Assembly: GCF_016801775.1 (NCBI RefSeq)
Contig: NZ_CP069004.1
Span: 3,720,001-3,784,000, forward strand
DNA length: 64,000 bases
Direction of reading: 5' to 3'
From: Sulfitobacter mediterraneus
Lineage (GTDB): Bacteria; Pseudomonadota; Alphaproteobacteria; Rhodobacterales; Rhodobacteraceae
Shown: positions 32,148-40,095 of the stretch, in pieces
Numbering within the stretch: the first letter of the stretch is position 1
How the letters are laid out: each line of letters opens with the position of its first letter
Notes under the pieces: generated by a model
Databases searched by the model: none
Told to the model about the DNA's origin: nothing
Seen by the model: the letters and a program-made list of their open reading frames with translations, nothing else
Program-made: the position numbers and the translations under genes

Positions 32148-33374
32148 ATGACAGAGAAAACCATTCTGGTGATCGGCACTTATGACACCAAAGACGATGA
32201 ACTGGGATTTCTGGCGGACGTGATCCGAGCGCAGGGCGGGCGCGTTCTGACGATGGATGTCTCCGTTTTGGGCGATCCCTCAAAGCCTTGCGATTACTCC
32301 AAACACGACGTCGCCCAAGAGGGCGGCAGCACCATCGCAGAGGCGATTGCATCGGGCGATGAAAACCATGCCATGCAGATCATGGCCGCAGGTGCGTCCA
32401 TGCTGGTAACGCGGCTTTATGCGCAGCGGACCTTTGACGGGATGATCGTGCTTGGCGGCACGATGGGTACGGATCTGGCGCTGGATGTGTGTACGGCCTT
32501 GCCGCTTGGTGTGCCGAAATACATTGTCTCTACCGTGTCTTTCTCGCCGCTGATCCCGGCAGAACGGTTGGCGGCAGACACGCAGATGATCCTTTGGGCT
32601 GGCGGGCTGTATGGCCTCAATTCGGTTTGCAAAGCCTCGCTCAGTCAGGCGGCAGGTGCGGTGCTGGGCGCGACGCGGGCGGTGCAAATGCCTGATCCGG
32701 ACAAGCCGATGATCGGCATGACCTCGCTTGGCACCTCGGCGCTCAAGTATGTGATCCCGCTCAAGCCTGCTTTGGAAGAACGCGGATATGAGGTGGCCGT
32801 GTTCCACGCCACGGGGATGGGAGGACGTGCTTTTGAAAGCCTTGCAGGGCAGGGGGCGTTTGTCTGTGTCTTTGACTTTTGCACGCAGGAACTGGGCAAC
32901 CATATTCACGGCTCAAACATCTCGGCGGGGGCGGACCGGCTGACCAACGCGGGCTTAAACGGCACTCCGCAGATCGTTGCGCCGGGCTGTTACGATCTTG
33001 TGGATATTGTCGGCTGGCAACCCCTGCCGGACAAATGGTCCGATCACCCCAGTCACGAACACAACCGGCTTTTGACCTCTGTGGTCTTGAATGAGGCAGA
33101 GCGGATTGCGGTGGCGCAAGCCCATTGTACTCAATTGGCTTCGGCCAAAGCTCCGGTTGAGGTTCTGCTGCCAGAGCTTGGCTTGGGTGAATGGGATCGC
33201 GAAGGCGCAGATCTGCATGACGCGCCGGGTTTGGCCGCGTTTCTGTCGGCGCTGGAAAGCGGCCTGCCGTCACAGGCCAAAGCGCATCGCCTTGATTGCC
33301 ACATCAATGACGCGGCATTTGCGGACAAGGCGTTGGAGATCCTGGACAGTTGGCGGGCCAAAGGGCTAGTTTGA
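32148..33374 (+). CDS. Tm-1-like ATP-binding domain protein (UPF0261)
   Basis: A 408-residue UPF0261/Tm-1-like protein; the family is named after the plant Tm-1 virus-resistance protein, and its bacterial role is unsettled. The N-terminus TILVIGTYDTKDDELGFLADVIRAQGGRVLTMDVSVLG and the GGTMGTDLALDVCTALPLGVPKYIVSTVSFSP segment are characteristic, with IAPGCYDLVDI-like APGCYDLVDIVGW in the C-terminal half. The ATG with GAAGGGGG before it is chosen over an upstream in-frame ATG that overlaps the dehydrogenase. It is the last gene of the tctCBA operon and overlaps the end of hpaR by nine bases. Its company with transporter and dehydrogenase suggests a catabolic enzyme. Confidence 0.88.
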   Translation: MTEKTILVIGTYDTKDDELGFLADVIRAQGGRVLTMDVSVLGDPSKPCDYSKHDVAQEGGSTIAEAIASGDENHAMQIMAAGASMLVTRLYAQRTFDGMIVLGGTMGTDLALDVCTALPLGVPKYIVSTVSFSPLIPAERLAADTQMILWAGGLYGLNSVCKASLSQAAGAVLGATRAVQMPDPDKPMIGMTSLGTSALKYVIPLKPALEERGYEVAVFHATGMGGRAFESLAGQGAFVCVFDFCTQELGNHIHGSNISAGADRLTNAGLNGTPQIVAPGCYDLVDIVGWQPLPDKWSDHPSHEHNRLLTSVVLNEAERIAVAQAHCTQLASAKAPVEVLLPELGLGEWDREGADLHDAPGLAAFLSALESGLPSQAKAHRLDCHINDAAFADKALEILDSWRAKGLV

Positions 33375-33803
33375 AGATCCCGGATCAAGCTGCGCCAGTA
33401 GGTCCAGCAGGGTTTCATAGTTGTCACTGCCCAATGTGGCCTTGAAATTCGCCACGATCTGCGCGGCCTGATCGGCGCGGTCGTCAATGATTTTTTGCCC
33501 CGCTTCGGTGATTGCGATCAATTGCCGCCGCCGGTCGACCTCGTCGCGGGTCTGTGTGATCAGCCCCTTGTTGCGCAGCGTTGTGGCGATGCGGGTGAGA
33601 CTGGGAAACAGCAGGCTGGCCCGATCTGCCAAAGTGGATGTGTCAAGCGATCCGTGCTCGGCCAGCACCCGCAAGACCCGCCATTGCTGTTCGGTGATCC
33701 CGGTCTCTGCCAGCATTTCGCGGATTGGTGCCATGACCCCCTCGCGGGCGCGGATCAACGCAATGGGCAGGGAGCGGGACGTCGAAGGCAGCGGGTTGGT
33801 CAT
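33366..33803 (-). CDS. hpaR: MarR-family regulator of the homoprotocatechuate operon
   Basis: A 145-residue MarR regulator of the HpaR type. The body SLPIALIRAREGVMAPIREMLAETGITEQQWRVLRVLAEHGSLDTSTLADRASLLFPSLTRIATTLRNKGLITQTRDEVDRRRQLIAITEAGQ has the HpaR-typical ALxRAREGVMxxFRPML-like N-terminal helix and the winged helix with wing DEVDRRRQL. I start it at MTNPLPSTSRS; upstream codons have no ribosome-binding site or family likeness. It is divergent from hpaFEDGH, and HpaR in E. coli represses the meta-cleavage genes until homoprotocatechuate or 4-hydroxyphenylacetate is present. Confidence 0.88.
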   Translation of the reverse strand: MTNPLPSTSRSLPIALIRAREGVMAPIREMLAETGITEQQWRVLRVLAEHGSLDTSTLADRASLLFPSLTRIATTLRNKGLITQTRDEVDRRRQLIAITEAGQKIIDDRADQAAQIVANFKATLGSDNYETLLDLLAQLDPGSSN

Positions 33804-33957
33804 CGGGCACTCACATTGATTTGGCTTGGGATTAAATTCCCTGCATGGCTTGCGACCATGCCGGGAAATATCAATGGTTTGGGACGCGATGCCAAGGGTG
33901 CTTGTGCTGGCAAGCGTTCTTTGCTGCAAGAGGAGAACAAACGATCAGCAGCTGGGC

Positions 33958-34007
33958 TTGACAAAACAACGGCGAATTTATTAACTTCATAATTGTTAAC
34001 ATGTTAA
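33958..34007 (+). promoter_or_regulatory. hpa operon promoter with candidate HpaR operator
   Basis: TTGACA (33958-33963) and TTAACT (33981-33986) have 17-base spacing. TTAACATGTTAA at 33996-34007 is a perfect 12-bp palindrome lying at the expected transcription start, 10 bases before the hpaF GTG. A bound HpaR dimer there would block the promoter. The assignment is inference from position and symmetry. Confidence 0.6.
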
Positions 34008-34016
34008 GGAAATTAT

Positions 34017-34406
34017 GTGCCGCACTTCCACATCGACTATTCCGCCAACCTCGAAGAGGTTCTGGACATCGCGCAGCTGTGCGAGGTGATCCGCGCAACG
34101 GCTGCAGGGATTGAGACCTTTCCCATGGCCGGTATCCGTGTGCGTGCCCTGCAGGCGGACCATGTGGCGATGGCGGATGGGGATGCCAGACACGGCTACA
34201 TTGATCTGTCGGTGCGCCTCCGCGAAGGGCGCAGTGACGCGGTAAAGCGCGATGCGATTGAAACGATCTTTGCGGCGCTCAAGGATTTTGCAGCGCCGGC
34301 CATGGCCAGCCATTCCATCGCGCTTTCTGCGGAAATTCGCGATATTGACGGTGATCTATCCCCAAAATTCGGCAACATCCGCGACCATCTGGAGGACAAT
34401 GCATGA
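34017..34406 (+). CDS. hpaF: 5-carboxymethyl-2-hydroxymuconate isomerase
   Basis: HpaF isomerises 5-carboxymethyl-2-hydroxymuconate in the homoprotocatechuate meta-cleavage pathway, using the N-terminal proline as base. The 129-residue product begins MPHFHIDYSANLEE, so Pro becomes residue 1 after Met removal, as in the tautomerase-fold CHMI family. The start is GTG with AAGGA six bases upstream; an ATG two bases earlier is out of frame. The body GIRVRALQADHVAMADGDARHGYIDLSVRLREGRS is family-like. It overlaps hpaE by ATGA. Confidence 0.92.
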   Translation: MPHFHIDYSANLEEVLDIAQLCEVIRATAAGIETFPMAGIRVRALQADHVAMADGDARHGYIDLSVRLREGRSDAVKRDAIETIFAALKDFAAPAMASHSIALSAEIRDIDGDLSPKFGNIRDHLEDNA

Positions 34407-35914
34407 GCGTGCTTGAAGACAATATCGCGAAGTTGGACGGATATTTGCAGCGGTTCCGAGAGAACGGGATCGCCAACCGGATTGCGGGACAAGACAGCAT
34501 CGGCAGCGCGGGTGTGTTCCAAACCCTGTCGCCGGTCGATAAATCCGTGATATGCGATGTGGCAGAGGGCAGCGCCGAGGACATTGACCGCGCCGCCAAA
34601 GCCGCCGCTGAAGCCTTTCCGGCATGGCGTGATATGCCCGCGCTCGAGCGTAAGCGCATCCTGATCCGCGTGGCCGAGGGGATCGAAGCCCGCGCCGAAG
34701 AGATTGCCTTATGCGAATGCTGGGACACCGGGCAGGCGTTCAAGTTCATGTCCAAAGCCGCGCTGCGCGGTGCGGAAAATTTCCGTTATTTCGCTGATCA
34801 GGTGGTGCAGGCGCGGGACGGTCAGTTGCTGCAATCGCCGACCTTGATGAATGTCACAACGCGCAAACCCATTGGCCCTGTTGGCGTGATCACCCCTTGG
34901 AACACGCCCTTCATGTTGTCCACCTGGAAGATCGCGCCGGCGCTGGCCGCAGGATGCACAGTGGTTCACAAACCTGCCGAGGCCTCCCCTCTGACTGCGC
35001 GTTTGCTGGTCGAGATCGCCGAAGATGCGGGCCTGCCACTGGGGGTGTTGAACACCGTCAACGGTTTTGGCGAAACCGCTGGCAAGGCGCTGTGTGAACA
35101 TCCCGATATCAAGGCCATCGCCTTTGTCGGAGAAAGCCGCACCGGATCGATGATCATCAGGCAGGGGGCAGAGACCCTTAAACGCAACCACCTTGAGCTG
35201 GGCGGCAAGAACCCGGTGATTGTCTTTGAAGATGCGGATCTGGAACGCGCTTTGGATGCGGTGATCTTTATGATCTATTCGATCAACGGCGAGCGGTGCA
35301 CCTCATCTTCGCGGCTGTTGGTCCAGGACAGCATTCGCACTGAATTCGAGGCCAAGCTGGTTGAACGGGTGAACAACATCAAGGTGGGACACCCCCTTGA
35401 TCCCAAAACGGAAATCGGCCCGCTGATCAGTCGCGAACACTTTGAAAAAGTCACCAGCTATTTCGACATTGCCGCCCAAGATGGCGCGACAACGGCGGCA
35501 GGAGGCGCGGCCCTCGGGGACGAAGGGTATTTTGTCAAGCCGACCCTCTTTACCAACGCGCGAAACGACATGCGCATCGCCCAGGAAGAGATTTTTGGCC
35601 CGGTCTTGACCTCCATCCCTTTTGAGACCGAGGAAGACGCTTTGCGCCTTGCCAACGACACGGCCTATGGGCTGACCGGCTACCTTTGGACGAATGACCT
35701 GACGCGGGCCCTGCGTTTTACCGACGCGCTGGAGGCGGGAATGATCTGGGTGAATTCGGAGAATGTCCGCCACTTGCCCACACCCTTTGGCGGGGTCAAG
35801 GCCAGCGGTATTGGCCGGGACGGCGGCGATTGGTCCTTTGATTTCTACATGGAGCAAAAACACATTGGTTTCGCCACCGGAGCGCATAAAATCACCCGCC
35901 TTGGCGCGTTGTAA
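34403..35914 (+). CDS. hpaE: 5-carboxymethyl-2-hydroxymuconate semialdehyde dehydrogenase
   Basis: A 503-residue NAD-dependent aldehyde dehydrogenase that oxidises the ring-cleavage semialdehyde made by HpaD. Motifs are GPVGVITPWNTPFMLSTWKIAPALAAGCTVVHKPAE (cofactor site), Glu265 in HLELGGKNPVIVFEDADLERALDAVIFMIYSINGERCTSSSRLLV with Cys299 in the same run, and EEIFGPVLTSIPF. The CTSSSR context after the catalytic Cys is typical of HpaE proteins. It is coupled to hpaF at its start and 12 bases from hpaD. Confidence 0.94.
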   Translation: MSVLEDNIAKLDGYLQRFRENGIANRIAGQDSIGSAGVFQTLSPVDKSVICDVAEGSAEDIDRAAKAAAEAFPAWRDMPALERKRILIRVAEGIEARAEEIALCECWDTGQAFKFMSKAALRGAENFRYFADQVVQARDGQLLQSPTLMNVTTRKPIGPVGVITPWNTPFMLSTWKIAPALAAGCTVVHKPAEASPLTARLLVEIAEDAGLPLGVLNTVNGFGETAGKALCEHPDIKAIAFVGESRTGSMIIRQGAETLKRNHLELGGKNPVIVFEDADLERALDAVIFMIYSINGERCTSSSRLLVQDSIRTEFEAKLVERVNNIKVGHPLDPKTEIGPLISREHFEKVTSYFDIAAQDGATTAAGGAALGDEGYFVKPTLFTNARNDMRIAQEEIFGPVLTSIPFETEEDALRLANDTAYGLTGYLWTNDLTRALRFTDALEAGMIWVNSENVRHLPTPFGGVKASGIGRDGGDWSFDFYMEQKHIGFATGAHKITRLGAL

Positions 35915-35926
35915 GGAGATCAGACC

Positions 35927-36910
35927 ATGCCTGTACCTGCCCCGAACCTTTACCCTGATTTCAACACGATCCGGCTGTCTCATCTCTGTTTGAACGTTAA
36001 AGACCTCGCGGCATCCAAGGCGTTCTACACCGATACGCTTGGCCTTCAGGTCACCGATGAGGATGCCAGCCATATTTACCTGCGTGCGATGGAGGAACGG
36101 GGGCACCACTGCATCATCCTGCAAAAATCCGACCAACCCGGCACGGTTGAGGTGATGGGTTTCAAGACCTTTGACGAGGATGATCTGGACAAGGCCGAAG
36201 CCTATTTCAACGCCAAGGGTCGCCCGACATCATGGGTGGAACGGCCCTATCAGGGACGCACTTTGCTGACCTCGGACAACATGGGCATACCGCTTGAGTT
36301 CTATCACAAGATGGACCGCCTTGCGCCGATCCATCAGAAATATGCGCTCTATCGCGGGGTCAAACCCTTGCGGATCGACCATTTCAATTGCTTTTCTCAT
36401 GACGTAGATGCCTCTGTTGCCTTCTATAGTGACTTTGGTTTTCGCGTGACGGAATACACCGAAGACGAAGACAGCAAGCGGCTTTGGGCGGCATGGATGC
36501 ACCGCAAGGGCGGTGTGCATGACATGGCGTTTACCAATGGCACGGGGCCGCGCATGCATCATGTGGCATTCTGGGTGCCGACCCCGATGAATATCATCGA
36601 CCTGCTCGATCTGATGGCCACCACCGGATATGTGGACAACATCGAACGCGGACCGGGGCGGCATGGCATTTCAAACGCCTTTTTCCTTTATGTGCTGGAC
36701 CCTGACGGCCACCGGATCGAGATCTATTGCTCGGATTATCAGACCGTTGATCCGGATCTGGAGCCGATCAAATGGGATCTGCAAGACCCGCAGCGCCAAA
36801 CCCTTTGGGGGGCGGCAGCGCCCGAAAGCTGGTTTAAGCATGGCAGCAGTTTTGTGGGTGTGGACACCAAGGAGTCCGATATTGGGGCCAGCCCGATCAT
36901 CGCACCCTGA
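35927..36910 (+). CDS. hpaD: 3,4-dihydroxyphenylacetate 2,3-dioxygenase (type I extradiol, VOC fold)
   Basis: HpaD opens the aromatic ring of homoprotocatechuate next to the diol with Fe(II) or Mn(II). The 327-residue protein has two VOC modules: an N-terminal one (SHLCLNVKDLAASKAFYTDTLGL, 16-38) and a catalytic C-terminal one. The metal triad is His152 (LRIDHFNCFSHD), His212 (PRMHHVAFWV) and Glu265 (DPDGHRIEIYCSDY). This is the Arthrobacter/Brevibacterium-type dioxygenase, not the LigB-type HpaD of E. coli. A perfect AAGGAGAT site precedes the ATG. Confidence 0.93.
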   Translation: MPVPAPNLYPDFNTIRLSHLCLNVKDLAASKAFYTDTLGLQVTDEDASHIYLRAMEERGHHCIILQKSDQPGTVEVMGFKTFDEDDLDKAEAYFNAKGRPTSWVERPYQGRTLLTSDNMGIPLEFYHKMDRLAPIHQKYALYRGVKPLRIDHFNCFSHDVDASVAFYSDFGFRVTEYTEDEDSKRLWAAWMHRKGGVHDMAFTNGTGPRMHHVAFWVPTPMNIIDLLDLMATTGYVDNIERGPGRHGISNAFFLYVLDPDGHRIEIYCSDYQTVDPDLEPIKWDLQDPQRQTLWGAAAPESWFKHGSSFVGVDTKESDIGASPIIAP

Positions 36911-36984
36911 GTGTGCCACAGCCGCCCGGCATTGACCTGCGGCCAACCTAAAGTCAGCAATGGCTAAAACACCGGAGGCTCCCC

Positions 36985-38382
36985 ATGGATTGGGATGAAT
37001 TCGCCCATTGGGGCAAGCATATTTCTGACTGGTCAGCAGACTATCACAAAACCCTGCGGGACCGCCCCGTGCGGGCGCAAACCGCTTTTGGCGAGACCGC
37101 CGCGCAATTACCACAAGCGCCGCCGGATGGCGCCGAAGCCATGGACCGTATCATGGCGGATTTTGAGCAGATCGTCATGCCGGGGATCACCCATTGGCAG
37201 CACCCACGTTTTTTCGCCTATTTCCCTGCCAATGCCGCGCCGCCCTCGATGCTGGCGGAAATGCTGGTCACCACCATCGCCTCGCAATGTATGCTTTGGC
37301 AGACCTCCCCCGCCGCGACCGAGGTTGAAACCGTCATGGTGCAATGGCTGCGTCAGGCGCTTGGGTTGTCCGAAGGTTTTACCGGTGTGATCCAAGACAG
37401 CGCGTCTTCGGCAACGCTTTCGGCGGTGCTGACGATGCGGGAACGGGCCACGGGATACACCGGCAACCGTGATGGCATCGCGGGCAAGGGGCACCTGCGG
37501 ATATATTGCTCTGATCAGGTACATTCCTCGATTGATCGCGCCTGTTGGGTGTCGGGCATCGGGCAGGCCAATCTGGTCAAGATCCCGGCCACCGGCCCGC
37601 GCCACGGAATGGATGCCGCCGCCTTGCAAGCGGCCATCACCGCGGACCGCGCCGCGGGCCATACCCCTGCTGGCATAATCGCGATCACCGGTGGCACCGG
37701 CATCGGCGCTTGTGATACCCTTGGCCCCATTCTGGAGATCGCCAGAACCGAAGATCTTTACACCCATCTGGATGCAGCATGGGCCGGTGCAGCGATGATT
37801 TGCCCCGAATTGCAGGCGGAGTTCTGGGCCGATGTGAATGGCTTTGATAGCATCGTGTTTAATCCGCACAAATGGCTGGGCGCACAGTTTGACTGTTCAG
37901 TGCAATTCTTGCGCGACGCACAACCGCAACTGAATACGCTGAAGATCGAGCCTGAATATCTCAAGACCACGGGCGAAAGCGTGACCAACTATTCCGAATG
38001 GACCATCCCGCTCGGCCGCCGGTTTCGGGCGCTCAAGATATGGTTCTTGATCCGGTCTTACGGGTTGGACGGGCTGCGCAGCCGCATTCGCAATCACATC
38101 CTTTGGGCGGGCGAGGTCTGCGAGGCGATCCGAAAACTGGACGGGTTCGAGATCGTGACGGAACCGATCCTGAGCCTGTTTTCTTTCCGCTGTCCGGGGT
38201 CGGATGAAGATCAGCAACACCTTGTTGACGCGCTGAATGACGATGGCCGGATCTATGTCACGCAAGGCAGCTTTCAGGGGCGCAAGATCATCCGCTTTCA
38301 AGTCGGACAATTCGACACAACCCGCGCAGATGTGATGATGGCGGAAACGGTGATCCGTGACATCTGGGGGAAGATGCAATGA
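36985..38382 (+). CDS. Group II PLP-dependent aromatic amino acid decarboxylase
   Basis: A 465-residue decarboxylase of the DOPA/tyrosine/tryptophan type, releasing CO2 from L-aromatic amino acids to give amines. Family signatures are MPGITHWQHPRFFAYFPANAAPPSMLAEML near 60-90, SSATLSAVLTMRERATG, HSSIDRACWVSGIG, THLDAAWAGAAMICPE and the Schiff-base Lys296 in VFNPHKWLGAQFDCS. GGAGG stands before the ATG. It lies inside the hpa operon between hpaD and hpaG (overlapping hpaG by ATGA), which is not the classical gene set. It suggests that DOPA or tyrosine-derived amines feed this pathway. Confidence 0.92.
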   Translation: MDWDEFAHWGKHISDWSADYHKTLRDRPVRAQTAFGETAAQLPQAPPDGAEAMDRIMADFEQIVMPGITHWQHPRFFAYFPANAAPPSMLAEMLVTTIASQCMLWQTSPAATEVETVMVQWLRQALGLSEGFTGVIQDSASSATLSAVLTMRERATGYTGNRDGIAGKGHLRIYCSDQVHSSIDRACWVSGIGQANLVKIPATGPRHGMDAAALQAAITADRAAGHTPAGIIAITGGTGIGACDTLGPILEIARTEDLYTHLDAAWAGAAMICPELQAEFWADVNGFDSIVFNPHKWLGAQFDCSVQFLRDAQPQLNTLKIEPEYLKTTGESVTNYSEWTIPLGRRFRALKIWFLIRSYGLDGLRSRIRNHILWAGEVCEAIRKLDGFEIVTEPILSLFSFRCPGSDEDQQHLVDALNDDGRIYVTQGSFQGRKIIRFQVGQFDTTRADVMMAETVIRDIWGKMQ

Positions 38383-39233
38383 GGTTTGCGACATACACTG
38401 CCGATGGGGAGATGCACTATGGCGCCGCGGTTGAAGGGGGGATGATCCCGCTGGGCGATGCCTTTCCGCAATGGGCCAGCCTTTTGGACGTGGTTAAGGC
38501 CGGTGGGCTGAAGGATCTGGAGGACGCCGCACAGGGGCAAAGCCCGAAACATCAGGTATTCCAATATGAAATGGTTCTGCCGGATGCGCCGCGCATTCTC
38601 TGCGTTGGGGTGAACTTCCCCGACCGCAATGCTGAATACAAGGACGGCAGCGAACAGCCAAAATTCATGTCGCTGTTTCCGCGTTTTGCCAGTGGCTTTA
38701 CCGGCCATGATCGCCCGCTGATCCGCCCGCCCGAAAGTCACATGCTGGACTACGAGGGCGAGGTTGCGATTGTGATCGGCAAAGCGGGCCGCCGGATTGC
38801 CCAAAGGGATGCCTATGATCATATTGCCGCGCTGACCTTGTGTAATGAAGGGACAATCCGCGATTGGGTGCGTCACGCGAAATTCAATGTGACGCAAGGC
38901 AAGAACTGGGATCGCTCCGGGGCGATTGGCCCGTGGCTTGTGCCTTTCCGCGATGCATCGCAGTTGGACGATGCGCGGATTATTACACGCGTGAATGGCG
39001 AGGTCCGGCAGGATGATGTGTTGTCCCGCATGATGCACCCCATCCGCCGCGAGATCGAATATATCTCGACCTTCATGACCCTGCAGCCCGGCGATATTAT
39101 CGTCACCGGCACACCCACAGGCTCCGGCGCGCGGCTTGATCCGCCGCAGTACCTCTCACCGGGTGATGTGGTTGAGGTGGAGGTGAACGGCATCGGCACC
39201 CTGCGCAATACCGTCGAGGATGAAGCGACATGA
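38379..39233 (+). CDS. hpaG: Homoprotocatechuate-pathway isomerase/decarboxylase (FAH family)
   Basis: A 284-residue FAH-family enzyme for the decarboxylation and/or isomerisation of 5-oxo-pent-3-ene-1,2,5-tricarboxylate. It is a single FAH domain, unlike E. coli HpaG, which is two fused domains. Motifs are ILCVGVNFPDRNAEY, MLDYEGEVAIVIGKAGRRI with metal-binding acids, AALTLCNEGTIRDWV, GPWLVPF and IVTGTPTGSGARLDPP. It overlaps the decarboxylase and hpaH genes by four bases each. Whether one domain performs both steps cannot be told from sequence. Confidence 0.85.
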   Translation: MRFATYTADGEMHYGAAVEGGMIPLGDAFPQWASLLDVVKAGGLKDLEDAAQGQSPKHQVFQYEMVLPDAPRILCVGVNFPDRNAEYKDGSEQPKFMSLFPRFASGFTGHDRPLIRPPESHMLDYEGEVAIVIGKAGRRIAQRDAYDHIAALTLCNEGTIRDWVRHAKFNVTQGKNWDRSGAIGPWLVPFRDASQLDDARIITRVNGEVRQDDVLSRMMHPIRREIEYISTFMTLQPGDIIVTGTPTGSGARLDPPQYLSPGDVVEVEVNGIGTLRNTVEDEAT

Positions 39234-40030
39234 CCCCGCAAGACCACCAGATCGCCGCTGCCGATCTTTTGAACGCCGAAGCGACCGGCAAGCAGATTGG
39301 CCTGCTCACCAAACGCCACCCCGAAATGGGGATGGATGATGCCTATGCAATCCAGAACGCCATCTACCACGCCAAGCTGGATCAAGGGCGCAGGGTCACG
39401 GGCTGGAAAATCGGATTGACGTCCAAGGCAATGCAAAATGCGTTGAACATCGACATCCCGGACAGTGGTATCCTGTTTGACGACATGATGTTTGAAACCG
39501 GCGCGATGATCCCCAAAGGCCGCTTTATCCAGCCTCGGATCGAGGCCGAGATTGCCTTTGTCCTCAAGGCGCCCTTGGCCGGCGCGGATGTGACGCGGCA
39601 GGCTGTTCTGGCCGCAACCGACTACGTCGCGCCGTCGATTGAAATTCTGGACACACGGATCATTCGCGCCGATCCTGAAACCGGCCAAAGCCGCAAGATC
39701 TTTGACACGATCAGCGACAATGCCGCCAATGCGGGCGTGGTGCTGGGGGCAGAGCGTCACGCGGTGGATGCCTTCGATCTGCGCTGGGTCGGCGCGATTA
39801 CCAGTCGCAATGGCGAGGTCGAAGAAACCGGCCTTGGCGCGGGGGTCTTGAACGATCCGGTCGAAAGCGTCGTCTGGCTGGCGCGCCGCATGGCGCAATA
39901 CGGGCAAAGCATCGAACCGGGGCAGGTCATCCTGTCGGGCAGTTTCATCCGCCCGGTGGAATGCCCCAGCGGCACAAGGATCGCTGCCGATTTTGGTGCC
40001 TTTGGGAGGGTGGATCTGGCGTTCGAATAG
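39230..40030 (+). CDS. hpaH: 2-oxo-hept-4-ene-1,7-dioate hydratase
   Basis: HpaH adds water to 2-oxohept-4-ene-1,7-dioate, the step before aldol cleavage to pyruvate and succinic semialdehyde. The 266-residue protein has the hydratase signatures [46 protein letters not shown] (metal-binding Glu pair), [11 protein letters not shown] and [16 protein letters not shown]. It overlaps hpaG by ATGA and ends the operon. The HpaI aldolase, which should follow, is not in the window, nor are the HpaBC hydroxylases. Confidence 0.93.
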   Translation: MTPQDHQIAAADLLNAEATGKQIGLLTKRHPEMGMDDAYAIQNAIYHAKLDQGRRVTGWKIGLTSKAMQNALNIDIPDSGILFDDMMFETGAMIPKGRFIQPRIEAEIAFVLKAPLAGADVTRQAVLAATDYVAPSIEILDTRIIRADPETGQSRKIFDTISDNAANAGVVLGAERHAVDAFDLRWVGAITSRNGEVEETGLGAGVLNDPVESVVWLARRMAQYGQSIEPGQVILSGSFIRPVECPSGTRIAADFGAFGRVDLAFE

Positions 40031-40095
40031 CGGAATGGATTGGCCATTTTCCGCCTGCCGCATCATCGTCGCCCTACGATAGGCAATTGGCCGGA

